This document shows, piece by piece, positions 49,147-57,957 of a stretch of 64,000 nucleotides of DNA (position 1 is its first letter; the number at the start of each line of letters is the position of its first letter). The notes beneath the pieces were generated by a model. That model ran no database searches. It worked only from the letters and a program-made list of their open reading frames with translations, and had not been told where the DNA came from. The stretch is from JAHOYW01 sp963664605 (GTDB lineage: Bacteria > Verrucomicrobiota > Lentisphaeria > Victivallales > Victivallaceae), in assembly GCA_963664605.1 (NCBI GenBank), contig OY761536.1, forward strand, positions 3,596,001 to 3,660,000, in the 5' to 3' direction. A program made the translations under genes and the position numbers.

Positions 49147-51693
49147 ATGAAACAAATCCTTCTCCTGCTCGCAATAAGTGTATCGTTCTCTCTCTCCGCC
49201 GCGGAAGTTATTCTCGGTGTAAACGGCCGAACCAAACATCAGATTGTCATCCCGGACAGTTTTGCGAATAAAGTCGCGGAGGAATCCGTTATCCGTGCCG
49301 CGAAGCTTATGAAAAAAGTTTTTGCCGCGAGCCGGATTTCAATGGATATTGTAAGAGAATCAAAGATTGACCGGAAAAAAAATCAGATTTATCTCGGGGC
49401 GACGAAATTCGCGAAACAGCACGGAGTTGACGTTTCAAAATTGGAACACTGGCAGAGCGTTTGGAAAAGCGTTGGTAAACACTTGATCATTGCCGGTAAC
49501 GACCGCCCCTGTCTGACCGGACGCAAAAAAGCTCCTTACCGGACAACTCTTTTCGGTGTTTGTGAGTTTCTCTACCGTTATGCCGGAACACGTTTCCTGA
49601 AACCTGGACCGGAGTGCCTCGGAATAGTTCCTAAAGCGGTTATACGCCTTGAAACTCCATGTAATAAAATAATATTCCCCTGGCTCATTGAACATTCAGG
49701 AAGCTATTTCAGCATAAACGAGCTTTACGGCATAGCCAACCATGTAGTACCAATGCAGACAGTTTACGGTTATTACGGTCATACACATTATCTCGCGTTT
49801 AAAAATAAAGGATATGAAAAGACGCACCCGGAATATTACGCCCTCATAAATGGAGTAAGGCAAACTTCTGGAACACATTATTGTTTCTCTAATCCGCAAG
49901 TGCGGGAGATTATTTATAAATATATGCTGGAATGCTGCAATAAAGGCAGCGTTGTTCAGCTCGGACAGGACGATGCCTTCACTCCCTGTCAATGCGAAAA
50001 CTGCCGTAAACTTTACGGTTTTTCCCCGTCAACCATACCGAGTGACGGCAGCAGGTGGATTAATGATCCATGCTGGGGTAAACAGATATGGAAGATGCAT
50101 ATTGATATGATGAAACGCCTTCAAAAAGACCGTCCGGGTAAAAAAGTTGAGGTACTGGCTTACTCTAATACACGTTTGCCTCCCTTGGAACTGACTAAAG
50201 AACTTCCGGCAAACGCCATTCCGCTCCTTTGTATGTTCGGTGGAGAAGAACAAACTATGGCGGAATGGGAGAAAATGAAGGTCCCCGGCGGTTATGCTAA
50301 CTATACTTATTATGCTTATGGACTGCCCGGATTGACTCCAATGCGGAATATCAACTATTTCAAAAGTCTCTGGAAGCTTTACAGGAAGTTCAATGTCCGT
50401 TATATTGATGAAAATGTTCCGACAAGAACCTGGGGGCTCCGGGGGCCTGCCGATTATGTTCAGCTACGCCTGGGGGTTTCTCCCGATTACAAAACCCCTG
50501 ATGAACTTTATTCAGAATACCTTGAAGCCGCATTCGTTGAGGCGGAAACCCCAATGAAACGCTTTTTCAATACACTATATAAATGTACTGAATTATGGAA
50601 TATCAATCAAAACTACCTTTATAAACACGGAAGAGATATAATACGTACTTTTCAGATTATGTACACTCCGGAGATAATTGCCAAAATGGAGAAAGATCTG
50701 AAAAGGGCAGAAAAAACTGTTAATGACCCAACAGCGAAGAAACGGTTGAAAACCGTTCGCGGTGAATTTGACTATCTGAAAAATATAGTCAACGTGGTCT
50801 ATGCTTATCAGGAATACAAACGAGTCAACTCGGCAGAAGCCTTCAAGTCATTGCTGAACGCACTTGAACAACGGGAAAAACAAATTGACAGAATGATAGC
50901 GGCAAGCGGCAGCCCGTATAATCCATTGCCGGTTAAAAATAAAAAGTTTTTCCTGGAGAACGGCAACCGCGCTTATCTCGCTGTAGCTCCATTTAACTGG
51001 AATATTGCTGAGATGCGCAAAAGCGGCCCGGCTTTTCTGACGGAAAAATCAATGACCGCCGAAAAGACTCATGCTAAAGTGGCACTTAATTCAAATGAAT
51101 GGGAAAAAGCTGCAGCTCATAGACTTTCCCTTCCGCGCGGTCTGAATGGAAAAACAAAAACCAATACCGCATTCAAGCTTCTTTATGATGATAAAAATAT
51201 TTATATCAAGGTAATTGCTGATCTAAAACCGGCATTGATGAAACAAATCAAGCCCCGCGCCCATGACGCTGAAATATGGCTTCAGGAAAGCATTGTGCTT
51301 AATATCTCGCCAAAAGCTGACAAAAGCCAGTATTACTATCTGACTTATGAGCCTGCCGCTGGTTCTTTTGCTGATGCCGAACACGGCTTCATTACTGATA
51401 CTGCCGATCCCCGCTATGGCTGGAATGACTGGAACTGGAACGGCAAATGGAGTTATGAAACCCAATATGACGCTAAAAATGGCAAATGGATCTCAATGGC
51501 TGTTATCCCGTTTAAAACTTTACGTACAAAAACTCCACAGAAAGGGGATATATGGAATTTTAATATTGGTCGAGTTCATTTTTTTGCTCCAGATCTCAAA
51601 TCCAAAGGACGGGAGCTGCAGGTATGGACCGGAAAACTAAATCCTTCCAAAGTCAGCGGAGATGCTTCAATGGGTGAACTTGTCTTCGAATAA
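49147..51693 (+). CDS. Secreted DUF4838 glycosidase-like protein with CBM9-like domain (cassette D)
   Basis: An 848-residue protein with a signal peptide (ILLLLAISVSFSLSAA) and the same domain order as the paralogue at 24255: EVILGVNGRTKHQIVIP opening, GH67-N-type domain, and DUF4838 barrel with VVQLGQDDAFTPCQCENC. A helical linker and a CBM9-like end follow (DAEIWLQESIVLNISP; GWNDWNWNGKWSYETQ). The B and D proteins share most of their residues and clearly arose by duplication. Predicted periplasmic or surface glycan-cleaving enzyme; GH163-type activity is possible but unproven. It is followed by the TPR gene after 23 bp. Confidence 0.8.
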   Translation: MKQILLLLAISVSFSLSAAEVILGVNGRTKHQIVIPDSFANKVAEESVIRAAKLMKKVFAASRISMDIVRESKIDRKKNQIYLGATKFAKQHGVDVSKLEHWQSVWKSVGKHLIIAGNDRPCLTGRKKAPYRTTLFGVCEFLYRYAGTRFLKPGPECLGIVPKAVIRLETPCNKIIFPWLIEHSGSYFSINELYGIANHVVPMQTVYGYYGHTHYLAFKNKGYEKTHPEYYALINGVRQTSGTHYCFSNPQVREIIYKYMLECCNKGSVVQLGQDDAFTPCQCENCRKLYGFSPSTIPSDGSRWINDPCWGKQIWKMHIDMMKRLQKDRPGKKVEVLAYSNTRLPPLELTKELPANAIPLLCMFGGEEQTMAEWEKMKVPGGYANYTYYAYGLPGLTPMRNINYFKSLWKLYRKFNVRYIDENVPTRTWGLRGPADYVQLRLGVSPDYKTPDELYSEYLEAAFVEAETPMKRFFNTLYKCTELWNINQNYLYKHGRDIIRTFQIMYTPEIIAKMEKDLKRAEKTVNDPTAKKRLKTVRGEFDYLKNIVNVVYAYQEYKRVNSAEAFKSLLNALEQREKQIDRMIAASGSPYNPLPVKNKKFFLENGNRAYLAVAPFNWNIAEMRKSGPAFLTEKSMTAEKTHAKVALNSNEWEKAAAHRLSLPRGLNGKTKTNTAFKLLYDDKNIYIKVIADLKPALMKQIKPRAHDAEIWLQESIVLNISPKADKSQYYYLTYEPAAGSFADAEHGFITDTADPRYGWNDWNWNGKWSYETQYDAKNGKWISMAVIPFKTLRTKTPQKGDIWNFNIGRVHFFAPDLKSKGRELQVWTGKLNPSKVSGDASMGELVFE

Positions 51694-51716
51694 ATTAAAT
51701 AATTAAGGAATATATC

Positions 51717-52589
51717 ATGACTATGCAAAGAACAACTTTATTTATTGCAATAATGGCGTTTATCTTCACAAGCCTTTCAGCAACTGACTGGAAAGCTTAC
51801 AGAAAAGCGCGTGAGCTATTCAAAGAAAAACGCTATGAAGAAGCAATCAAAGTATGGCAGCAGGCAAAAGTAAATGCCCAAAATGACAAAGATGATGCTT
51901 TTTATATGAAGATGGCAGCCCAAATCGCTCTTAGAAACCTGAAAGACAAAGCACAGGCTGTTAAACTTATTGAATCAATAAAATCCGAAGAACGGCGTAA
52001 CGTTGAACTTATGAACTATCTGCCTGCTGATGAAATCATCATTAAGTTTAAGGATACTGATTTCTCCAAATACCCTGAAGATATCCAACTTTCAGCAAAC
52101 TATCGCCTCGCAAACGCTTTCTATAATAAAAAAATGTTTAAGGAAGCTCTGGCTGTATTCGATAAAGCCATTAGGAGTTCAGGAGAAAATCATTCTGAAC
52201 GTGGAAGCGCTGCCCTCAAAGCCGGAAATATCTGTATGAGCAAGGATTATCTTGATGAAACAAAAGCGGAAAATTATTATCGCAAAAGCCTTGCCGCAAG
52301 CAGCGCCGCTTACGCCTGGCGCTGTGAAGCTGTTATCCGGCTAACAAGCCTTCTGCTAAAACAAAATAAGGCTGAGGAGGCTGTCAAAATACAAGACGAA
52401 AAATCTATTTCTAAAGCAAATCCATTTTGGAAAGTCCAGCTCTCTTTAAGCTATGCGGATACTCTCGCGGCAGCCGGGCAAAATGCTAAAGCAGTTGAAT
52501 TGCTGAACAGTGTAGTGAAATATGCCAGTGACAGCCAGAAAAAAATAATACAGCAAAAGATTGATAAAATATCTGAATCAATGCTTTGA
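51717..52589 (+). CDS. Secreted TPR-repeat protein (cassette D)
   Basis: A 290-residue protein with a signal peptide (TLFIAIMAFIFTSLSA). TPR helices are ARELFKEKRYEEAIKVWQQA, NYRLANAFYNKKMFKEALAVFDKAI, LKQNKAEEAVKIQ and AAAGQNAKAVELLNSVV. It is a paralogue of the cassette B protein; both end in a K-I-S/A-E-S/D-M-L tail. AAGGA lies nine bases before the ATG. Probably a partner of the DUF4838 enzyme encoded just upstream. Confidence 0.75.
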   Translation: MTMQRTTLFIAIMAFIFTSLSATDWKAYRKARELFKEKRYEEAIKVWQQAKVNAQNDKDDAFYMKMAAQIALRNLKDKAQAVKLIESIKSEERRNVELMNYLPADEIIIKFKDTDFSKYPEDIQLSANYRLANAFYNKKMFKEALAVFDKAIRSSGENHSERGSAALKAGNICMSKDYLDETKAENYYRKSLAASSAAYAWRCEAVIRLTSLLLKQNKAEEAVKIQDEKSISKANPFWKVQLSLSYADTLAAAGQNAKAVELLNSVVKYASDSQKKIIQQKIDKISESML

Positions 52590-52643
52590 CCTGATATTTT
52601 CAAACTGTTTACTGACATGATATTGAAAAAAAGGACAAAGTTC

Positions 52644-53810
52644 ATGATAATAAAATCAGCTTCTAAAAAAAACTCCGGCACAAATAATCAGGAAGAACTG
52701 AAATATAAACACCCCAAATATCCCGATGAGATAAAATTTGCTTATCCACCGTATCTTATGTTTGAAAGTTCAGAGGATTTCTCACGCGGACATGAACCCA
52801 CCCTGCGCCGGATGCCGGACGGTTCATTATGTTCCACCCTGATAACCGGCAAAAATGTATTTGATGACCGCCTCAAGGAAAATTCCGTTGGAATAATTCA
52901 CAGCTATGATGACGGAGCCACTTGGACACCGCCCAGAGAGCTGTTCAATCATCCTGCACGGGCAACTTGGGCAACAGAAATTTTTACCGAAGGAGAAAAA
53001 CCGCTCTTATTTTTCTGCTGCCATAATGAAGAAACCATGTTTACCGAACTTCGTACATTTATGGCGGGATCTACAGATTCCGGCAAAAACTGGACTGAGC
53101 CGCACAGTATCAACGGAGTTCCGCACAACATGGTCGTTCGTCAAGGCAGGATTCTTAGTGATGGCTCCTGGCTGTTCCCGGTTTACTGGACTTCTCAACA
53201 GGGAGGCTGGGACGCATTCTGGCCGATGCCGGGTGAGCCGATGCCGGGAATGTTAAAATGGACCTCATGTTCAGGAGTTTTGAAAACGTCTGACGGCGCA
53301 AAAACTTTCTCTCTGCATGGCGCGATTTACAGAGAAGATGGAGGAGCATCCTGGGAGCCGGAAGTTACTGAGCTTGAAGATGGTCATTTATTGATGTTTA
53401 TACGCTCAGATATTGAAGACAAGGCGCTTTGGAAAAGTGAAAGTTTCGATTATGGGCTCTCGTGGACTGCGATGGAAAAAACCAATATCAGCAATCCCAG
53501 TACCAAAGCCGTAATTTATCGTATAAAAAACAATTATGTAATGTTCAACAACATTTATCCTGAAAAGGTGTTTAAAAATGGTCGACAGCGCCTTGAGATG
53601 TGGGTCAGTAATGACCGCTGCGCAAGCTTTGCACGAAAAACAGTTATATCTCAGGTAAACACCCCGGTGTATTCCGACCAGAAAATAAAAAGTGTATGCT
53701 ATCCGCACGGCTTTGCAGATGATGATAAAAATATTTTTTACCTTTCTCTCTCTTGCGGAGACGCCTTGTTCATGTTAAAAATACCTTATAAGGACATCTT
53801 GTTACAATAA
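52644..53810 (+). CDS. Sialidase-like Asp-box (BNR) protein, cassette D
   Basis: A 388-residue protein with no signal peptide. Asp boxes are SYDDGATWTP, STDSGKNWTE, TSDGAKTFSL, SFDYGLSWTA and SNDRCASFAR. FSRGHEPTLRRMPDGSL is the first blade; its Arg residues could correspond to the catalytic Arg of sialidases but the F/Y-R-I-P motif itself is not present. WEPEVTELEDGHLLMFIRS is the blade with the typical catalytic Glu. It is more distant from the proteins at 15068 and 28567 than they are from each other. ATG 52644 has AAGGA eight bases upstream; ATG 52617 lacks one. Last gene of the cassette D operon. Confidence 0.65.
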   Translation: MIIKSASKKNSGTNNQEELKYKHPKYPDEIKFAYPPYLMFESSEDFSRGHEPTLRRMPDGSLCSTLITGKNVFDDRLKENSVGIIHSYDDGATWTPPRELFNHPARATWATEIFTEGEKPLLFFCCHNEETMFTELRTFMAGSTDSGKNWTEPHSINGVPHNMVVRQGRILSDGSWLFPVYWTSQQGGWDAFWPMPGEPMPGMLKWTSCSGVLKTSDGAKTFSLHGAIYREDGGASWEPEVTELEDGHLLMFIRSDIEDKALWKSESFDYGLSWTAMEKTNISNPSTKAVIYRIKNNYVMFNNIYPEKVFKNGRQRLEMWVSNDRCASFARKTVISQVNTPVYSDQKIKSVCYPHGFADDDKNIFYLSLSCGDALFMLKIPYKDILLQ

Positions 53811-53847
53811 ACCATCCCCCCTGTTCATATCAGTAATCAAAATTTAT

Positions 53848-54723
53848 TTATACCTGAACCGCTGTATTCCGGAATTCACCAGGTGTCTGTCCTGTATATT
53901 TTTTAAAGACCCGGCAGAAATATCCGGTCTCATGATAACCGCAGCTTAAAGCCACTTCATCCAGGGTTTGATTAAAATTGCGGAGTAAATGACATGCCCG
54001 TTTTATTCGCAGTTGATTAATGTGGGAATTGAACCCCACGCCGGACTGCGATCTGAACAAATTTGATAAATAATTTGCTGAAATATTAAATAGTCCGGCA
54101 ACATCATCCCGCGATAAATCAGAAGAATAACATTCTTCCAGATATGAACAGATATTCATATAAGTGGAATACGCCTTCCCGGAATGCGGTACAAGCCGCT
54201 TTCTTAATGATTCCAGACAATAAGCTATAACAGTTTCCGTCAAGGGACGCGCCCGCGGATCATCAGGAGAAACACTAAAAACTTTATTCATCAGGCTAAG
54301 AAGAAATCCACCTTCGGAATTACTCCAGGCAACCTGCCCGCGATCTCCGGAACGCTGGCTCAGCCCCGGCCCGGAACAATCAACGAAACTATAAGTAATA
54401 TATTCGCCTGTAAATCCAAAAGTCACTACTTTAACGGGAAGTTGCCAGTCCGGTTTGTTCCAGCATCCAGCCGGCATGAACGTGGCGCTATGACGCCGGG
54501 GCAGCAATTGCTTTATCCCGTCCACAGTTGGGATATGCATACGATGGCAACCGTTTAACGGCACTGCCAGGCGGTCATAACGACTGAAATTAGCTCCCTG
54601 CGGAACAGCCTGTTCCGGATTAGGGACAATATAGAAAACTTTATCTATTCCACTGTCATTCAATAAGCCGTCAAGCAGCATAATCAGTTCATCAATTCTA
54701 TTCATAATATTACAATAATACAA
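53848..54723 (-). CDS. AraC-family transcriptional regulator next to the sulfatase gene
   Basis: A 291-residue regulator of a different subgroup from the two cassette AraC proteins. The N-terminal ~170 residues form a sensor domain unlike theirs. The C-terminal HTH pair is LSRDDVAGLFNISANYLSNLFRS and TLDEVALSCGYHETGYFCRVFK, ending KKYTGQTPGEF. It is divergent from the sulfatase gene with 90 bp between them and probably controls it. The start is uncertain (ATG 54723 or 54705); neither has a clear Shine-Dalgarno. Its 3' end lies 37 bp from that of the convergent cassette D operon. Confidence 0.8.
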   Translation of the reverse strand: MYYCNIMNRIDELIMLLDGLLNDSGIDKVFYIVPNPEQAVPQGANFSRYDRLAVPLNGCHRMHIPTVDGIKQLLPRRHSATFMPAGCWNKPDWQLPVKVVTFGFTGEYITYSFVDCSGPGLSQRSGDRGQVAWSNSEGGFLLSLMNKVFSVSPDDPRARPLTETVIAYCLESLRKRLVPHSGKAYSTYMNICSYLEECYSSDLSRDDVAGLFNISANYLSNLFRSQSGVGFNSHINQLRIKRACHLLRNFNQTLDEVALSCGYHETGYFCRVFKKYTGQTPGEFRNTAVQV

Positions 54724-54813
54724 TAAATCGTACTATTTTAGCCTATATTTATGACAAAATATGTTTATATTAACAATAACATCTTTTATTTTAAATTTCA
54801 AGGAGCAAAAAAA

Positions 54814-56172
54814 ATGCCGTCTAAAAAGCCTAATATCATCGTCATGTTTTCCGATCAGCAACGCTGGGATACTCTGGGATGTTATGGACAGAAACTTCCG
54901 GTATCGCCAAACCTTGACAAAATGGCTGAGGAAGGCGTAAAATTCGACTTGGCTTTCACTTGCCAGCCCGTATGCGGGCCAGTAAGAGCATGTCTGCAAA
55001 CAGGTAAATATGCCACTGAAACAGGCTGTTATACGAATCACAGACATCTTCCTCTTAATGCTGACACCCTGGCAAACCGCATGAAAGAAGCCGGATATAA
55101 AACCGGATATATCGGGAAATGGCATTTAGCGTCAGGACCAAATGAATTTGATGGTGACTATAATCCTGAGTACAGGATATTTCCGATACCTGAGAAACAT
55201 CGCGGCGGTTACGAATACTGGCTGGCGGCAGACTGCCTTGAAAGCACTTCGCACTCTTATGACGGACATATGTTTGATGGTGATAATAATACCCGTAATT
55301 TTCCCCTGCATCGCTACCGCGTCGATGCACACACCGACTGGGTACTTGAATATCTTGACCAGCAGTCCGAAGACGAGCCATTTTTCCTTTTTGTGTCTTA
55401 TATCGAACCGCACCATCAGAACGACCACGAATGCTATGAAGGCCCCAGGGGGTCAAAAAAAGCCTGGGCGAATTATGAAATTCCCGGCGATCTGGCCGGG
55501 CTACCGGGAGACTGGGTTGAAAATTTCCCGGACTACCTCGGTTGCTGCAATGCCCTTGATAACGCTGTCGGGCGTGTGAATAAAAAACTCGAAGACCTTG
55601 GTTTGAGTGATAATACTTTAGTCATTTACACCAGCGATCACGGCTCTCATTTCAGAACCAGGAACCGGGAATACAAACGTTCCTGTCATGAAGGCTGCCT
55701 CCGGGTTCCAATGATTCTGAACGGCCCCGGATTCAAAGGCGGAATAATCAATGAAAATCTAATCAGCCTCATTGACATTCCTAAAACTATTCTTACTGCC
55801 GCCCAGACAAAAATACCGGAAGACTGGCAGGGAATCCCCTTGCAGGAAAATATTGGCAAGACTGAACTTCGTGATGCAGTATTTGCTCAAATAAGCGAAG
55901 ATCATGTCGGACGCGCAGTCAGAACTAAAAAATGGAAATATGAAGTCTGGCTCCCGCTGGATAAGATGCCGAAGCTCTGGAATACATCGAAAAGCCCGGA
56001 TGATGTATATTATGAAAGATTCCTTTATGACCTGGAAAACGACCCGCATGAAAAAAATAATTTAATATCAAATCCAAATTATACCGAAATCAGGAGCCAG
56101 TTAGCGGAAATACTGAAAACAAAAATGGCGGAAGCAAACGAACCAATACCCGAAATTCTTCCTGCTGAATAA
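54814..56172 (+). CDS. Sulfatase (formylglycine-dependent, Cys type)
   Basis: A 452-residue enzyme of the S1 sulfatase family. The maturation motif is CGPVRACLQTG, with Cys54 as the residue converted to formylglycine (C-x-P-x-R pattern). Metal ligands are expected at Asp14 in IIVMFSDQQ, and in LVIYTSDHGSH with its Asp and His. GKWHLAS and the C-terminal YERFLYDLENDPHEKNNL segment are family hallmarks. No signal peptide is seen, which suggests a cytoplasmic exo-sulfatase acting on an imported sulfated sugar. The ATG at 54814 has AAGGAG eight bases upstream; an in-frame ATG at 54751 lacks one. No maturase gene (anSME or FGE) is visible in the window. Convergent with the DUF2851 gene, stops seven bases apart. 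Confidence 0.9.
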   Translation: MPSKKPNIIVMFSDQQRWDTLGCYGQKLPVSPNLDKMAEEGVKFDLAFTCQPVCGPVRACLQTGKYATETGCYTNHRHLPLNADTLANRMKEAGYKTGYIGKWHLASGPNEFDGDYNPEYRIFPIPEKHRGGYEYWLAADCLESTSHSYDGHMFDGDNNTRNFPLHRYRVDAHTDWVLEYLDQQSEDEPFFLFVSYIEPHHQNDHECYEGPRGSKKAWANYEIPGDLAGLPGDWVENFPDYLGCCNALDNAVGRVNKKLEDLGLSDNTLVIYTSDHGSHFRTRNREYKRSCHEGCLRVPMILNGPGFKGGIINENLISLIDIPKTILTAAQTKIPEDWQGIPLQENIGKTELRDAVFAQISEDHVGRAVRTKKWKYEVWLPLDKMPKLWNTSKSPDDVYYERFLYDLENDPHEKNNLISNPNYTEIRSQLAEILKTKMAEANEPIPEILPAE

Positions 56173-56179
56173 ATGCTTT

Positions 56180-57475
56180 TCACAGCCATTTACAACTGTT
56201 GCAGTCGGACTGGCATCTTTCGCAGTACTCACGGTAAATATGAAGCAATCCCTGCCGGGCGGCGGCAGAGTTCAATATCTCACTCTTTTGCGCTGAATCC
56301 TTGAACCATAAACGCCCGGCTCGTCTAGTAATGGTATTATCCTGAGTCGCAGGCAGGATTTGCCACGATTTTTCTATTTGTTCAGTTATAAATTCCGGAT
56401 TATCAAAAATATTAAATTCCTTCATCGCGTAAAGTGCCGGCAATATAACGTTCACGGCAACCTCTAAGATAAAACTTTTGCCGCTGATTTTTGCCGGAGA
56501 AGCTTTTTTAGTTCTGAAATTGACAAAACTATTCCATAAATCATCAGAAACCTCAAGCTTGTTCATTATGTGTTCAAGCAATTCTTCAGGAGATGATCTT
56601 TCCGCGTATCTCCCCAAATCCTTGAGCGGAGTATCACCAAAATGCCGCATCCATTTAACTAATACAGCTAAACGGCGTTCCGGCGAATTTACCGGCCTTC
56701 CGCCTGATTTCCATGGAATTGGAGCATTGTCCTGATAACGTATGCGCCACCAGTTATTCCAGCGTTCCCTGGCAAAATCTTTTATTTCAGGATGGATCTT
56801 AGAGCTTGCCAAATCCGGGAGTAAGCCGGATTCTCCCCATAAAATATCCTCAAAATTGTTTTTACGGATATCCCCAGAATAAGCTAAAAAACGTTTAAAT
56901 AGAATCTTGAAAGCCGCGCTGTTTTGTTTGTAACCGGCAGCTTCGAAAAGAAAACGCCAAAAGCTTTGCTCCGTTCCTTCAACAATGATTTGACGTACAA
57001 AACGTTTAGATTTTTCTTTAAAACGATAAGCTCCGGCTTTAAGAAAAATTTCGCGGGACTTTTCTATTCCTAAATCGTATAAAGCTTCAGAACACTTGCC
57101 TTTCAGTTCTTTAGCGTCATCTTCCGCCTGTTTCAAGACCAGCATCGGCGGCAGTGCTTCACGTTTATCCTGACTAAGATCATTTTCATAAACAACATGG
57201 AGGATCACGTTTGAATATGAACTGTCATACTGGTGTTGATGCGCAAACCAATCCGACGCCCGCATGTGAAGTTCAATATCACCCTTGTATTTCCGGTCGC
57301 CAAGTTTAATTGCGGCATTCTTGAAATCAGGTCCGCTTTCACGATTCCAGAAACCGGAGGAACGGATAATCAACGGGATGTTGTCTTCCGTATAGAATTT
57401 TTGCGAGACATCCATACTGTTCCAATACTTCTGCATAGCAAGCTCGGAACAAAACTCTTTTGATTCTCTCCCCAT
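56180..57475 (-). CDS. DUF2851-family protein
   Basis: A 431-residue protein. GFWNRESGPDFKNAAIKLGDRKYKGDIELHMRASDWFAH, read in pieces, matches the N-terminal part of the DUF2851 family, found mainly in Bacteroidota and PVC bacteria and of unknown function; the GPDF and GDIELH segments resemble nuclease-fold metal sites. The C-terminal CERCQSDCNSCKWL is a Cys-rich tail that may bind a metal. A longer frame reaches 57568, but MGRESKEF at 57475 is preceded by GAGG at seven bases. The longer version would also run through the hairpin at 57512-57533. It stands downstream of trxA with a hairpin in between. Confidence 0.7.
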   Translation of the reverse strand: MGRESKEFCSELAMQKYWNSMDVSQKFYTEDNIPLIIRSSGFWNRESGPDFKNAAIKLGDRKYKGDIELHMRASDWFAHQHQYDSSYSNVILHVVYENDLSQDKREALPPMLVLKQAEDDAKELKGKCSEALYDLGIEKSREIFLKAGAYRFKEKSKRFVRQIIVEGTEQSFWRFLFEAAGYKQNSAAFKILFKRFLAYSGDIRKNNFEDILWGESGLLPDLASSKIHPEIKDFARERWNNWWRIRYQDNAPIPWKSGGRPVNSPERRLAVLVKWMRHFGDTPLKDLGRYAERSSPEELLEHIMNKLEVSDDLWNSFVNFRTKKASPAKISGKSFILEVAVNVILPALYAMKEFNIFDNPEFITEQIEKSWQILPATQDNTITRRAGRLWFKDSAQKSEILNSAAARQGLLHIYREYCERCQSDCNSCKWL

Positions 57476-57511
57476 TGAATCCTCTACATTATTTTGAGCG
57501 TCTAAAATACA

Positions 57512-57533
57512 AAGCGGCGCGTTTGCGCCGCTT
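57512..57533 (-). terminator. Hairpin between trxA and the DUF2851 gene
   Basis: AAGCGGCGC (57512-57520) and GCGCCGCTT (57525-57533) form a perfect 9-bp GC-rich stem with a four-base loop. On the minus strand it is followed by TTGTATTTT, so it can act as an intrinsic or attenuating terminator about 77 bases after the trxA stop. Confidence 0.55.
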
Positions 57534-57609
57534 AATATATATACCGTACTAAAAACTGCATCAGGCACAACAGCCCACGAGTCTTATATTTTACAGTTTC
57601 CACTGTAGG

Positions 57610-57924
57610 TTATACGGATTTGAGAGCGTTGATTAAAGTCGCTTTGTCCTTAACACCGACAAAAGATTCGACAACTTCGCCATCTTTGAGAATGAACATA
57701 GCAGGAATACTGCGTACACCAAATTTCACAGCAAGATCTTGTTCTTCATCAATATTAATTTTGGCAATTACGGCTTCATCACCGATTTCAGCGGCGACTT
57801 GATCCAGAACCGGACCCAACATACGGCAGGGACCACACCAAGTTGCCCAGAAATCAATCAATACTAAGCCTTTTGAGGTTGATTCTTCGAAATTCGCACT
57901 AGTGAGATGTTTTACGTCGCTCAT
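57610..57924 (-). CDS. trxA: Thioredoxin
   Basis: A 104-residue thioredoxin of standard length. The redox-active site is WCGPCRM with Cys30 and Cys33, preceded by LVLIDFWAT; the cis-Pro loop is VRSIPAMFI and the last strand VESFVGVKDKATL. It is a general cytoplasmic dithiol reductant. AAAGGA lies nine bases before the ATG. It lies 57 bp after trpA and may be transcribed with the trp genes or from its own promoter at 57958-57985. Confidence 0.95.
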   Translation of the reverse strand: MSDVKHLTSANFEESTSKGLVLIDFWATWCGPCRMLGPVLDQVAAEIGDEAVIAKINIDEEQDLAVKFGVRSIPAMFILKDGEVVESFVGVKDKATLINALKSV

Positions 57925-57957
57925 GATAATTTTCCTTTTTTTTGGTGTTATAATAAA

